From Streptomyces sp. NBC_01454 (GTDB taxonomy: Bacteria; Actinomycetota; Actinomycetes; Streptomycetales; Streptomycetaceae), in assembly GCF_036227565.1 (NCBI RefSeq), contig NZ_CP109460.1, positions 3,348,001 to 3,412,000 of the forward strand: a stretch of DNA of 64,000 bases, in the 5' to 3' direction. Both the position numbers and the translations under genes were made by a program. The notes beneath the pieces are model-generated. The model did not search any database. It saw only the letters and a program-made list of their open reading frames with translations, and was not told the origin of the DNA. This document shows, in pieces, positions 27,359 through 35,987 of the stretch (its first letter is position 1; every line of letters begins with the position of its first letter).

Positions 27359-28677
27359 GGAAGGACCTCCGGGGCTGGGTGAGCAGGGAGTGGATCGTTG
27401 AAGGTCTCGTACGGGCGGTCCTCGTCGTCGAGGCCCTCCGCGGAGAGGTCGGCAGGGCGGTCGCGGTCGCGGCCGGCCCCGGCTTCCGGGAGACGCAGGG
27501 TGAAGGTCGAGCCTTGTCCCTCAGCGCTCCACACCGTGACCTCCCCGCCGTGCGAGGCGGCCACATGCTTGACGATGGCGAGACCGAGGCCGGTTCCGCC
27601 GGTGGCGCGCGAGCGCGCCGGGTCCACGCGGTAGAACCGCTCGAAGATGCGGTCCCGGTCCCTCTCGGATATCCCGATGCCCTGGTCGGTCACCGCGATC
27701 TCGATCAGGTCGCCGCCGGGGGCGGAGACCCGCCGCCCGGCGATCCCGACGCGGGTGCGCGCCGGGGAGTAGTTGACGGCGTTCTCGACGAGGTTGCCGA
27801 GGGCCGCCGCGAGCTGGCCGCGGTTGCCCCAGATGCTCAGCTCGGCGCCGGCGCCCCCGGGCCGTGCGCCGCCGCCGCGGGCGGCGGAGCCGTCGGGCCC
27901 GCCGATCGACGTGGCCATGGTGATCTGCTTCGCGCCGGCCTGCTGGCGGCAGCGGTCGATCGCCTCGGCGACGAGTTCGTCGACCCGGACCGGCTCGGCG
28001 TCCTCCAGCGGGTCGTCGTTCTGCACCCGGGAGAGGTCGATGAGCTCCTGGACGAGGTTGGTCAGGCGGGTGGCCTCGTTCTGCATCCGGCCGGCGAAGC
28101 GCTCGACGGCCTCGGGGTCGTCGCTGGCGTCCATCACGGCCTCGGAGAGCAGCGAGAGCGCGCCGACGGGCGTCTTGAGCTCATGGCTGACGTTGGCGAC
28201 GAAGTCGCGGCGGACCGCTTCTATGCGGCGGGCCTCCGTGAGGTCCTCGACCAGCAGCAGGACCAGCCGGGAGCCGAGCGGGGCGACTCTGGCGGAGACC
28301 GCGAGCGCCTCGCCACGGCCGGTGCCGCGGCGCGGCAGATCCAGCTCGACCTGGCGTATCTCGCCGTCCCTGCGGGTGTCGCGGGCCATCTGCATCATCG
28401 GTTCGACGGCGAGCTTGCCGCCGCGGACCAGCCCGAGGGCGTAGGCGGCGGAGCTGGCCTTGACGACGGCGTCGGCCTCGTCCAGCACCACGGCGGAGGA
28501 GCGGAGCACGGACAGCACGGTGTCGACCCCGGGCGGCAGCACGGCGTCCGTGTGCAGGGAGGTGCGGGTGGGTTTGGCCTGGTCGCGTTCGCTCCAGCGG
28601 AACGCCAGCATGGCGAAGACGCCGGTGCACAGGCCGGCGATCGCTGCCACTGCGGCGACGGCCGCGTCCACGTTCAT
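27355..28677 (-). CDS. phoR: Phosphate sensor histidine kinase PhoR
   Basis: 440 residues. One N-terminal transmembrane helix (about 5-26), a PAS-like segment (VDTVLSVLRSSAVVLDEADAVV), then the H-box DFVANVSHELKTPVGALSLL with the phospho-His. N-box NLVENAVNYSP, G1 VTDQGIGI, F-box IFERFYRVD and G2 GTGLGLAIVKHV are intact. It phosphorylates PhoP under phosphate limitation. A Gly/Ala-rich insertion lies in the ATPase domain (PDGSAARGGGARPGGAG). It overlaps phoP by four bases. Confidence 0.97.
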   Translation of the reverse strand: MNVDAAVAAVAAIAGLCTGVFAMLAFRWSERDQAKPTRTSLHTDAVLPPGVDTVLSVLRSSAVVLDEADAVVKASSAAYALGLVRGGKLAVEPMMQMARDTRRDGEIRQVELDLPRRGTGRGEALAVSARVAPLGSRLVLLLVEDLTEARRIEAVRRDFVANVSHELKTPVGALSLLSEAVMDASDDPEAVERFAGRMQNEATRLTNLVQELIDLSRVQNDDPLEDAEPVRVDELVAEAIDRCRQQAGAKQITMATSIGGPDGSAARGGGARPGGAGAELSIWGNRGQLAAALGNLVENAVNYSPARTRVGIAGRRVSAPGGDLIEIAVTDQGIGISERDRDRIFERFYRVDPARSRATGGTGLGLAIVKHVAASHGGEVTVWSAEGQGSTFTLRLPEAGAGRDRDRPADLSAEGLDDEDRPYETFNDPLPAHPAPEVLP

Positions 28678-28750
28678 GACTCCAGGTTATGCGCCGGGTC
28701 GGACACTTCCCCAGGGTTGCGGGGCGCTGCCCGAACACCCGTCGCCCAGA

Positions 28751-28783
28751 GTTCACCGTGGCGTCCGCGCTGGTTCACTCCGG
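28751..28783 (+). promoter_or_regulatory. PHO box module 1 (three 11-bp units)
   Basis: GTTCACCGTGG, a degenerate middle unit CGTCCGCGCTG and GTTCACTCCGG form three adjoining 11-bp direct repeats, the arrangement bound by PhoP. About 75 bp upstream of phoR and in the phoU-directed orientation. Confidence 0.8.
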
Positions 28784-28866
28784 GGGCCGGTTGCGGGCGG
28801 GCGGCTGCCGGCCGGGTGTCCCTTGGGGATACGGCACGCGAGCCCCACCCCGCCGGAGTGTGGCCA

Positions 28867-28873
28867 GGTGAAC
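28867..28873 (-). promoter_or_regulatory. Single reverse-oriented PHO half-unit
   Basis: GGTGAAC is the reverse complement of the core GTTCACC and lies between the two PHO modules. Alone it is weak evidence. Confidence 0.3.
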
Positions 28874-28912
28874 CGCGCGGCCGGCCCCCCGGCAGTGGAT
28901 GCGTCGCCCAGA

Positions 28913-28945
28913 ATTCACCTTCACGTCGGTGCCGGTTCACTCCCG
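28913..28945 (+). promoter_or_regulatory. PHO box module 2 (three 11-bp units)
   Basis: ATTCACCTTCA, CGTCGGTGCCG and GTTCACTCCCG form three 11-bp units, again preceded by GTCGCCCAGA as in module 1. It lies 260 bp upstream of phoU. Confidence 0.75.
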
Positions 28946-29205
28946 GTGGCACCGCAGGTCGCGCGGTGCCCGCAGGGTGAGGGTGCGGGGGCCGGATCCC
29001 TTCCGCACCGCCGCGCGCCCGGACACCCGGAGTGACCGCGGGGCGACGGCCCGCCGGCACACCGGTGCCGCGGAGTGGTTGCTCCGCGGACCATCGCCCT
29101 TTCGGGGATGCGGCTCGTGCGGGCACCGACCGTGAGAGCGTGGGCAGAGGTCACCTGTACCCGTCCACCTCCCACACCACCACTCGATGCGAGAGAAGGT
29201 CACAG

Positions 29206-29886
29206 ATGCGGGACGCGTACCACGAGGAGCTTGATTCGATCGGCGAGGGCCTGGTCGAGATGGCCCGGCTCGTCGGCTCCGCGATCGGGCGCGCCACCAC
29301 GGCGATTCTCGACGCGGACCTCAAGCTGGCCGAGAACGTCATCGCCGCCGACGAGAAGGTCGACGGCCTCCAGCGCGATCTGGAGGCCCGGGCGATCGCC
29401 CTGCTGGCGCGGCAGCAGCCGGTCGCCACCGACCTGCGGATCGTCGTCACCTCACTGCGGATGAGCGCCGACCTGGAGCGCTCGGGCGACCTGGCCCAGC
29501 ACGTGGCCAAGCTGGCCCGGCTGCGCTTCCCGGAGACGGCCGTACCGCAAGATCTGCACGCCACCATCCTGGAGATGGGGCAGCTGGCGCAGCGCCTGAT
29601 GGCCAAGGCCGCCGAGGTCATCATCACCAAGGACGTCGACCTCGCGCTGCAGCTGGAGCAGGACGACGACGCGATGGACATGCTGCACCGCACCCTCTTC
29701 CAGCACCTGATGGACGACCGCTGGAAGCACGGCATCGAGACGGCCGTGGACGTGACCCTGCTGGGCCGCTACTACGAGCGCTTCGCGGACCATGCGGTCT
29801 CGGTCGCCAAGCGGGTCGTCTACCTCGTGACGGGTGAGCACGCCGACGAGATCGCCTCGTCGGCGGCGGCGGTGGAGGGCGCCTGA
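29206..29886 (+). CDS. phoU: Phosphate transport regulator PhoU
   Basis: 226 residues, ATG after GAGAGAAGG. Two PhoU three-helix-bundle repeats are visible. Repeat 1 has VEMARLVGSAIGRATTAI, then LRMSADLERSGDLAQHVAKLA with the metal-binding ExxxD; repeat 2 has LGRYYERFADHAVSVAKRVVYLV. PhoU tunes PhoR activity and phosphate uptake. It is divergent from phoR across a spacer holding two PHO modules, so PhoP probably controls both. Confidence 0.95.
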   Translation: MRDAYHEELDSIGEGLVEMARLVGSAIGRATTAILDADLKLAENVIAADEKVDGLQRDLEARAIALLARQQPVATDLRIVVTSLRMSADLERSGDLAQHVAKLARLRFPETAVPQDLHATILEMGQLAQRLMAKAAEVIITKDVDLALQLEQDDDAMDMLHRTLFQHLMDDRWKHGIETAVDVTLLGRYYERFADHAVSVAKRVVYLVTGEHADEIASSAAAVEGA

Positions 29887-30019
29887 CCGGAGGGGAGCGA
29901 AGGGAACGAGTCCGCTTCCCGCACCGGCGTGCGCGGTGGACGTGTGCCTCCACGCGCCGTTGACGCGCCTGGTCACCCGGGCATGCAATGGGCACCAGGT
30001 GACCCCTAGGAGGCAATGC

Positions 30020-30178
30020 ATGGCACCCATGGCGGACTCCCCCACCCCCGTACCCCACGGCGCCCCGACGGCCGTCGAGCGCCCGCGGCTCCCGCTGCTC
30101 GGCGCCTGCGGCTGCGGCCCCGGCTGCAGCTGCGGCTGCCAATCGGGCGGGCCGTGCCAGTGCGGCGGCAGCTGCTAG
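30020..30178 (+). CDS. Cys-rich 52-residue metallothionein-like protein
   Basis: ATG at 30020 with a perfect AGGAGG seven nt upstream. The first 27 residues are Pro/Ala-rich; the C-terminal 24 residues hold eight cysteines in CXC and CXXXC patterns (CGCGPGCSCGCQ, then PCQCGGSC). No signal peptide is present, so it is probably cytoplasmic. The cysteine pattern suggests a small soft-metal (Zn, Cu) or redox buffer like bacterial metallothioneins, but it is shorter and lacks the His of the zinc-finger SmtA fold. It ends just before a strong terminator. Confidence 0.75.
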   Translation: MAPMADSPTPVPHGAPTAVERPRLPLLGACGCGPGCSCGCQSGGPCQCGGSC

Positions 30179-30204
30179 CGACCCCGACGGCACAGCGCGA
30201 CGGC

Positions 30205-30236
30205 GGCCCCGACCGGATGATCCTCCGGTCGGGGCC
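30205..30236. terminator. Bidirectional terminator after the Cys-rich gene
   Basis: GGCCCCGACCGGA (30205-30217) pairs perfectly with TCCGGTCGGGGCC (30224-30236); flanking GACGG and CCGTC extend it. Confidence 0.8.
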
Positions 30237-30333
30237 GTCGCTGTTGCCGCCGCGTTGCCGTCGCTGTTGCCGTCGCCGTGCTTCCGTCGCCCCGGGATGG
30301 CCGGGGCGCACCGGTCGCAGCGGTACGTCCGCG

Positions 30334-30582
30334 TCACAGGCTGAGCGGCACCGGGTGGATCTCGTCGGCCTTGTGGCCGGCGCGCTCGTGGATGCGCTGG
30401 ACGGCGTCCGCCGAGGGGCCGTCCGACAGACAGAAGACGTCGCCGGAGTCGGGGTCGGCCCAGGTGTGCTCGAAGTGCACACCTTCCTGGGACTCGATGG
30501 CGAGGTCGGCCTGGTGCGCCGCCTTCAGCTGGTCGGCCGTGAGGCCCTCCATACCGCGGTGGATGTCCATGAACTTGGGCAT
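30334..30582 (-). CDS. Nickel-binding ferredoxin-fold protein (SCO4226/DUF4242 type)
   Basis: 82 residues; the ATG at 30582 follows GGAGG. PKFMDIHRGMEGLTADQLKAAHQADLAIE, HFEHTWADPDSGDVFCLSDGPSADAVQRIHERAG matches the DUF4242 family, whose S. coelicolor member SCO4226 was shown to bind nickel. Conserved His residues (IHRGM, KAAHQ, HFEH, IHERAGH) are candidate ligands. Cytoplasmic. It may buffer or deliver nickel; the true role is unknown. It lies next to the Cys-rich protein gene. Confidence 0.88.
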   Translation of the reverse strand: MPKFMDIHRGMEGLTADQLKAAHQADLAIESQEGVHFEHTWADPDSGDVFCLSDGPSADAVQRIHERAGHKADEIHPVPLSL

Positions 30583-31106
30583 CTGTCTCATCCTCCAGAT
30601 TGCGGACATGTGCCCCTCTTCCATGCTGCCCCCGCACGCCGCGGCACGCCGGGCCGCAGGGGCGGACCATGCCCGGCAGTCACCGGCCCCGCACCGCACA
30701 AAGCCCCCCACCGGCGGGAAATCCGCAGGCAGGGGGCTTTGTCGAGCGGCCTTCGACGGCGCAGGGACGGCCCGGAAGGCGAGCCGATCCGGTCTGCGGC
30801 CCGATGCTGAAGTGAAACGGTCCGTGGCCGGCTGTCGAGGCCGCGGTCACTTTTCGGAGCTAGCTCGCCCTGCGCTGAGCTGCTTCGACGCGTGAGAGGG
30901 AGGCCGGTGTTTCGTCGAGCGGAGAGGTCTCGTTCTCCCCGAGGTCCGGGGCCTGGAAGGGATTCGTCGCCGGAGGTGGCGATGCCGCACCGGCATGGCG
31001 GGGCGCCCGTTCCGGAGCGGAGAACAGCGAGGTCAGGTCGATGAGGGGTCTCCCATTGGTTACAGGGCCACGAAGGTGTCCGGCATGCCGTGACGGGCAA
31101 GTGCTG
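30583..31106. other. 524-bp spacer with one strong hairpin
   Basis: No gene supported. The clear structure is the hairpin at 30698-30742. The stretch 30800-31000 shows no coding bias or RNA gene. Confidence 0.5.
30698..30742 (-). terminator. Hairpin terminator in the spacer upstream of the nickel-binding gene
   Basis: ACAAAGCCCCC (30698-30708) and GGGGGCTTTGT (30732-30742) pair perfectly, with an inner GCGGG/TCCGC stem. It could end transcription from the 31107-31328 gene on the minus strand, though it is 360 bp downstream. Confidence 0.6.
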
Positions 31107-31328
31107 CTACAGCTTGCTCATCTTGGCGTACGGGCTCAAGATCCGCTCTTGAGCCGAACCGAAATCCACGAGTGCCGCGATTCCGTCCTCGATACCGATC
31201 ACACGGCCGAGGCCGTACATGTCGTGTGTGACCTGATCGCCCACGGCGAACCGCTTGGGGGACGGTGCGACAGGGGCCTTGAAGGGGCTGGTCGACAGAT
31301 AGCGCTTCGGTGCAGCTGACTTTGTCAT
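31107..31328 (-). CDS. Small CarD/KOW-like domain protein
   Basis: 73 residues from the ATG at 31328; a start 21 codons upstream is possible. After a basic N-terminus (TKSAAPKRYLSTSPF), FAVGDQVTHDMYGLGRVIGIEDGIAALVDFG resembles the Tudor-like RNA-polymerase-interacting domain of CarD and TRCF. It lacks any helical DNA-contact domain. It could touch RNA polymerase or nucleic acid, but this is inference. Conserved-looking in codon use and composition. Confidence 0.68.
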   Translation of the reverse strand: MTKSAAPKRYLSTSPFKAPVAPSPKRFAVGDQVTHDMYGLGRVIGIEDGIAALVDFGSAQERILSPYAKMSKL

Positions 31329-31677
31329 TGGCACCAGTATGGGCCTGCGGGTGCCCCTCGGTGCAGCTGTCCGCGTCCAATTGTTCGTCACATGGGCCGG
31401 GCGGCGAGGAGTGCCTGGCCCGGAAGGGCTGCGGAATCCGGCCGCTGGCCTGGGACTTCGACGCGCTGTGCCCCACCGGATACTGCCCCGAGTTTCCCGC
31501 TGATTCCCGTCCGATCGAGCACCGAGGGCACCGCCTCCACCGGTACGGCCGGTACGGCGGCCCGGCCCGGCGCTCCGGCCGCAAGAGCCGAGGCGCTGCG
31601 GGCCCAGCGTGGGTCCGGGCCGCGAAAACGCCCCCGATCTGCACCATAAGCGCAGGTCGAGGGCGTGATCACCACTC

Positions 31678-32439
31678 CTACTTCTTCTTCCCCTGGTTCT
31701 TCACTGCCTCGATGGCTGCCTTGGCGGCCTCCGGGTCGAGGTAGGTGCCGCCGGGCTTGACCGGGCGGAAGTCGGCGTCGAGCTCGTAGGCGAGCGGGAT
31801 GCCGGTGGGGATGTTCAGGCCGGCGATGTCCTCGTCGGAGACGCCGTCGAGGTGCTTGACCAGGGCGCGCAGGCTGTTGCCGTGGGCGGCGACCAGGACC
31901 GTGCGGCCGGTGAGGAGGTCCGGGACGATGCCGTCGTACCAGTACGGCAGCATGCGCGTGACGACGTCCTTGAGGCACTCCGTGCGCGGGCGCAGCTCGC
32001 CGGGGATGTCGGCGTAGCGCGGGTCAGCGCTCTGGGAGAACTCGGCGCCGTCCTCCAGCGGGGGCGGCGGGGTGTCGTACGAGCGGCGCCAGAGCATGAA
32101 CTGCTCCTCGCCGAACTCGGCCAGTGTCTGCGCCTTGTCCTTGCCCTGGAGCGCACCGTAGTGGCGCTCGTTCAGCCGCCAGCTGCGGCGGACCGGGATC
32201 CAGTGGCGGTCGGCGGACTCCAGGGCCAGCTGCGCGGTGCGGATGGCGCGCTTCTGGAGCGAGGTGTGCACCACGTCGGGGAGCAGGCCGGCGTCCTTGA
32301 GCAGCTCTCCGCCGCGGACTGCCTCCTTCTCGCCCTTCTCGTTGAGATTGACGTCCACCCAGCCGGTGAACAGGTTCTTCGCATTCCACTCGCTCTCGCC
32401 GTGGCGGAGGAGGATCAGCTTGTACGGTGCGTCGGCCAT
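31678..32439 (-). CDS. gpmA: 2,3-bisphosphoglycerate-dependent phosphoglycerate mutase
   Basis: 253 residues, ATG at 32439. [22 protein letters not shown] holds the phospho-accepting His; [11 protein letters not shown] the active-site Glu and Tyr; [12 protein letters not shown] the second His. It interconverts 3- and 2-phosphoglycerate in glycolysis. The Lys-rich C-terminal end (VKNQGKKK) is typical of actinobacterial GpmA. Confidence 0.97.
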   Translation of the reverse strand: MADAPYKLILLRHGESEWNAKNLFTGWVDVNLNEKGEKEAVRGGELLKDAGLLPDVVHTSLQKRAIRTAQLALESADRHWIPVRRSWRLNERHYGALQGKDKAQTLAEFGEEQFMLWRRSYDTPPPPLEDGAEFSQSADPRYADIPGELRPRTECLKDVVTRMLPYWYDGIVPDLLTGRTVLVAAHGNSLRALVKHLDGVSDEDIAGLNIPTGIPLAYELDADFRPVKPGGTYLDPEAAKAAIEAVKNQGKKK

Positions 32440-32639
32440 GGCGTCGAGCGTAATCGAATCCCGGTCGGAGCCCTGTGGGGGTCCAGGACCTGGGCTTTGT
32501 GGCCGGGTATGACGCTTCCGGGCGGTGGGACGGCGGGGGTGACCTTGGCCGAATACGGGTTCCGCTCCGCCCCTGCGCCCCGGTGGCCGCGGGCCGGCAC
32601 CCCGATCGACCGGCTCGGCGCCTTCGCCGCCCATGAGGA

Positions 32640-32674
32640 CGCCGCCGGGGCCCTTTTCACGGGCCCCGGCGGCG
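32640..32674. terminator. Perfect 14-bp hairpin terminator
   Basis: CGCCGCCGGGGCCC (32640-32653) pairs exactly with GGGCCCCGGCGGCG (32661-32674) around TTTTCAC. It ends the minus-strand His-rich gene. Confidence 0.8.
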
Positions 32675-32723
32675 TACCGCACGGCTTACCGCCTCAGTCG
32701 GTCACGAGGCGGAGGGAGTCGGC

Positions 32724-33011
32724 TCAGCGGAAGGAGTGCGCCATCGCTCCGCCGCCGGTGTGGATGCCACCGATCGGCCGGTAGTGACGGTGGTGGTGAC
32801 GACGGTGGTGGTGCCTGCACTTGTGGTGGTGGCGACCCCAGCGGTGGTCGTCATCGCCTCTCCGGTGCTCGTCGTGGCGGTAGCTCGACGCCGAGTATCC
32901 ACTGTCCGTGTCACGGCCCTCGTCCGCGGACGAGGCAAGCGCGGTGGGAGCGGTGACCGCGAACACCGCGGTGATCACGGCTGAGGCGAACAACGTACGG
33001 GCAGTGCGCAT
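32724..33011 (-). CDS. Small secreted His-rich protein
   Basis: 95 residues; the ATG at 33011 follows AAAGGA. RTARTLFASAVITAVFAVTAPTALAS is a clear signal peptide. The mature 68 residues are first acidic (SADEGRDTDSGYSA), then extremely His/Arg-rich (DDDHRWGRHHHKCRHHHRR and HHHRHYRP), with one Cys. The His run suggests extracellular metal binding (Ni, Cu or Zn); it may also be simple repeat expansion of CAC codons. Function unknown. Confidence 0.72.
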   Translation of the reverse strand: MRTARTLFASAVITAVFAVTAPTALASSADEGRDTDSGYSASSYRHDEHRRGDDDHRWGRHHHKCRHHHRRHHHRHYRPIGGIHTGGGAMAHSFR

Positions 33012-33752
33012 AGGAGATGTTCCTTTCTGCCTACTGCGAAGGGAGACACATCGTCGGCCATCTGCATCACAGTAGTGATATGACCCACAGTCAGCCTTTA
33101 TGCCACGTTTCCTCCCGTGAACACGGCCCCCACGAGCGGAGAGTTGAGCTTTCCGGGTGGACTGCGCGCGTTTTTGACCCATCAGGCCGAACGGCGCGCC
33201 GGGGTGGGGTTTGGGCCGGGTGATGTCCGCCCAGGGCGGCCGGTGCCTGACGTGTCCGCCGCCGGCTGTGCGCAGCTGACGGCTCCTCACGTGCGCCCGT
33301 CACGCTGAGGGGCACGGACAATCAGCTGCCGTTCCCGAGCGGCCCTTGTGCGCGAATTCCCCTGCCGATCCCGCTTCAGGCCCTTCCTCGCCGTCGCGCC
33401 TGCTTCAGAATTCCTTCAGGAATTCAGGACCTCTTCAGGAATTCAGGAATCCTTCAGATAGGTGGGCTTTGAGGGTCTGGATTCACCGGGAAGGGGGCGG
33501 GAAAATGACGCGCCGCATTCAGGGTGTTACCGAAAGAAACACTTGGAGATAATCGGCGGATCTTGCTTCAAACGGGAGACATTCGGGTGTTACGGTTCTG
33601 GCAACTCCTGGCCGAGGTGCACATCGGCCGTTCAGGTATTGCGTACCCCGGAGGCGCCCTGGCGTGTATTGCGGTGCCTGAATGGAGAACAGGGGTTTTC
33701 CGGGGATTGAGCACACGGCTCGTTCCCTGCACGGAACGGAAAGGACACAGAC
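33012..33752. other. 741-bp spacer upstream of the amphipathic-peptide gene
   Basis: No ordinary gene. A/T-richer than flanks. It carries the CTTCAGGAATTCAGGA array (33403-33457), a repeated GGGTGTTAC (33522-33530 and 33585-33593, 63 bp apart) and a TTCAGG...CCTGAA pair (33631-33636, 33677-33682) around repeated GTATTGCG. It looks like a complex promoter region. Confidence 0.55.
33403..33457. repeat. CTTCAGGAATTCAGGA repeat array
   Basis: Two exact 16-bp copies at 33414-33429 and 33433-33448, plus shorter CTTCAG copies at 33403 and 33452. The last three copies start exactly 19 bp apart. A further CTTCAGG is at 33374. Confidence 0.85.
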
Positions 33753-33827
33753 ATGGACTGGGTTAGCTCCCTCATCTCCGCCATCGGCCCGATCATTTCC
33801 AACCTGGTGACGCACTTCCTGGGCTAG
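33753..33827 (+). CDS. 24-residue amphipathic peptide gene
   Basis: ATG at 33753 with GGAAAGGA eight nt upstream and a TAG stop at 33825. The peptide starts MDWVSSLISAIG and ends NLVTHFLG: alternating hydrophobic (W, V, L, I, F) and small polar residues, as in a membrane-active amphipathic helix broken by one Pro. It has no signal peptide and a near-neutral charge. A U-tailed terminator lies 42 bp downstream, making a compact transcription unit. Its size and composition recall phenol-soluble-modulin or small toxin peptides, but I know no matching family. Confidence 0.68.
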   Translation: MDWVSSLISAIGPIISNLVTHFLG

Positions 33828-33868
33828 GACCTTTAGACCGGGAGCCGTGAAGGTTTCTCGGTAGCGGG

Positions 33869-33910
33869 AGTATGGGGCGTGGAATATCCCGCCCCATACT
33901 TCTCGTTTTT
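33869..33910. terminator. Rho-independent terminator with U-tail
   Basis: AGTATGGGGCG (33869-33879) pairs perfectly with CGCCCCATACT (33890-33900), followed by TCTCGTTTTT. Rare U-tailed form in this GC-rich genome; it overlaps the end of the convergent YbjN gene. Confidence 0.85.
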
Positions 33911-34413
33911 CAGCCCTCCGGCTGCGTGCGTCCCCGGGTCAGATGCGTGAAGGCGTCCAGATTGCGGGTGGATTCGCCGCGGGAGACGCGCCAGTCGTAT
34001 TCCTTGCGGATGGCGGTGGCGAAGCCCATTTCGAGCAGGGTGTTGAAGCTGCCGTCGGCGTTTTCCAGGACGGTGCCGAGGAGGCGGTCGAGTTCGTCGG
34101 GGGTGACCGAGGCGAGCGGGAGTTTGCCGACGAGATAGATGTCGCCGAGCTTGTCGATGGCGTAACTGACGCCGTACAGGCGGGTGTTGCGCTCCAGCAG
34201 CCAGCGGTGCACGGCCGCGTGGTTCTCGTCGGGGTGGCGGACGACGAAGGCGTTGAGGGAGAGGGAGTGCTTGCCGACGATGAGCGAGCAGGTCGTGGAC
34301 AGCTTGCGGGTGCCGGGGAGTTTGACGACATAGGTCCCGTCGGTGGGGCTCTCCCATTCCAGGCCGGCGCCGTCCAGAGCCGCCTCGATCACCACGCGCG
34401 CGTCGTCACCCAT
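33910..34413 (-). CDS. YbjN domain-containing protein
   Basis: 167 residues. [71 protein letters not shown] is a YbjN domain, which has a type III secretion chaperone-like fold. The ATG lies inside the end of mshA (8-nt overlap), so they are co-translated. Function unknown; it always accompanies mshA in the streptomycetes I recall. The C-terminus ([14 protein letters not shown]) is polar. Confidence 0.85.
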   Translation of the reverse strand: MGDDARVVIEAALDGAGLEWESPTDGTYVVKLPGTRKLSTTCSLIVGKHSLSLNAFVVRHPDENHAAVHRWLLERNTRLYGVSYAIDKLGDIYLVGKLPLASVTPDELDRLLGTVLENADGSFNTLLEMGFATAIRKEYDWRVSRGESTRNLDAFTHLTRGRTQPEG

Positions 34414-35776
34414 GGGGTGATCGTAGGTGACGGCGCCGCTCCTGCATCGCGGCGGTGTACACCTCTGCGGTCGCCGCGGCGGCCGTGTCCCAGCCGAAGG
34501 ACTGGGCGTGGCGGGCGGCGTCGGTGCCCATGCGGGCGGGCAGTGCCGGGTCCGCGAGGAAACGGCTCAGGGTGCGGGCGTAGTCGGCGGGGTCGTGACC
34601 GGCGACGAGGAAGCCGCTGACGCCGTCGCGCACGGCCACCGGCAGGCCGCCGACCGCGGCCGCGACCACCGGGGTGCCACACGCCTGGGCCTCGATGGCC
34701 ACCAGCCCGAAGGACTCGCTGTACGAGGGCATGACCAGCACGGACGCGGCGCGGTACCAGTCGGCGAGCTGCTCCTGGCCGACCGGCGGGCGGAACTGCA
34801 CCAGATCGGCGACACCGAGCCGGGCGGCCAGCTTCTGCAGGCCCTCGGGCTTGGCCAGCCCGCTGCCGCTGGGGCCGCCGACGACGGGCACCACCAGGCG
34901 GGAGCGCAGCGAGGGATCCTCGTCGACCAGGGCGGCGACCGCCCGCAACAGGATGTCGGGGGCCTTCAGCGGCTGTATGCGGCCGGCGAAGAGCGGGATG
35001 ACCGCGTCCTGTGGCAGGCCGAGGCGGGCGCGGGCCGCGGCCCGGCTCTCGGCGACCTCGCCGCCGGTGGGCCGGAAGCGGTCGAGATTGACGCCGGGGT
35101 GCACCACCGCGACCTTGCCGGGCTCGGCCTCGTAATGCCGCACCAGCTCGTCGGACTCCTCGGCGGTGTTGGCTATCAGCCGGTCCGCGGCGCGCACGAT
35201 CTGCGTTTCGCCGATGACCCGGGCGGCCGGCTCGGGGGTGTCACCGGCGGCGAGTGCGGCGTTCTTGACCTTGGCCATGGTGTGCATGGCGTGCACCAGC
35301 GGGGCGCCCCAGCGCTCCGCGGCCAGCCAGCCGACATGGCCGGACAGCCAGTAGTGGGAGTGGACCAGGTCGTAATGGCCGGGGCGGTGGCCGGCCCAGG
35401 CCTGCATCACGCCATGGGTGAAGGCACACAGCTGCGCGGGCAGCTCCTCCTTGGCCAGACCCTCGTAGGGACCCGCGTCGACATGCCGTACGAGGACGCC
35501 GGGGGCGAGTTCGACGGCGGGCGGGAGGGTGCCGGTGGTGGCGCGGGTGAAGATCTCCACCTCGATGTTGATCGAGGCGAGCTTCCTGGCCAGCTCGACG
35601 ATGTAGACGTTCATGCCGCCGGCGTCGCCGGTCCCGGGCTGGTGCAGCGGGGAGGTGTGGACGCTGAGCATCGCCACCCGGCGCGGGCGGCGGGGGCTGC
35701 CCGGCAGGCGCAGCCGCGGCTGGCCCGCGAACTGGCCATGGGGACGGCCACGGAGCCGGGACACGTATGGGCTCAC
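34406..35776 (-). CDS. mshA: D-inositol-3-phosphate glycosyltransferase MshA
   Basis: 456 residues; the GTG at 35776 has AGGAGG nine nt upstream. It transfers GlcNAc from UDP-GlcNAc to inositol-3-P, the first step of mycothiol synthesis. GT4 fold: [18 protein letters not shown] (N-terminal glycine loop), [31 protein letters not shown] and [21 protein letters not shown] with the E-x7-E nucleotide-sugar site. A 35-residue basic extension ([19 protein letters not shown]) precedes the domain. Confidence 0.96.
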   Translation of the reverse strand: MSPYVSRLRGRPHGQFAGQPRLRLPGSPRRPRRVAMLSVHTSPLHQPGTGDAGGMNVYIVELARKLASINIEVEIFTRATTGTLPPAVELAPGVLVRHVDAGPYEGLAKEELPAQLCAFTHGVMQAWAGHRPGHYDLVHSHYWLSGHVGWLAAERWGAPLVHAMHTMAKVKNAALAAGDTPEPAARVIGETQIVRAADRLIANTAEESDELVRHYEAEPGKVAVVHPGVNLDRFRPTGGEVAESRAAARARLGLPQDAVIPLFAGRIQPLKAPDILLRAVAALVDEDPSLRSRLVVPVVGGPSGSGLAKPEGLQKLAARLGVADLVQFRPPVGQEQLADWYRAASVLVMPSYSESFGLVAIEAQACGTPVVAAAVGGLPVAVRDGVSGFLVAGHDPADYARTLSRFLADPALPARMGTDAARHAQSFGWDTAAAATAEVYTAAMQERRRHLRSPHG

Positions 35777-35987
35777 GTCGAGCTACCTCCTAGGCGGGGC
35801 GGGCGGCACGCCTCCGACCCCGTCCAACAACAGACCCCGGCCATCCATTTCCGTCCCGGGCGCTCCGCCCGCACTTTGCCAAAGCGTGACCAAGTGTGCA
35901 GCGGGAGTACGCCGGGGAGCCGCCCGCCGACGGGCCGAGGGGCCTCGGCGGAGGGCCCGCGCCCTGTCACCCCATACTCTCGACGGC

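Noticed and set aside
30588..31100. Minus-strand 170-codon frame in the 30.6-31.1 kb spacer
   Set aside because: Low-complexity Pro/Arg composition, crosses a strong hairpin terminator, no start signal.
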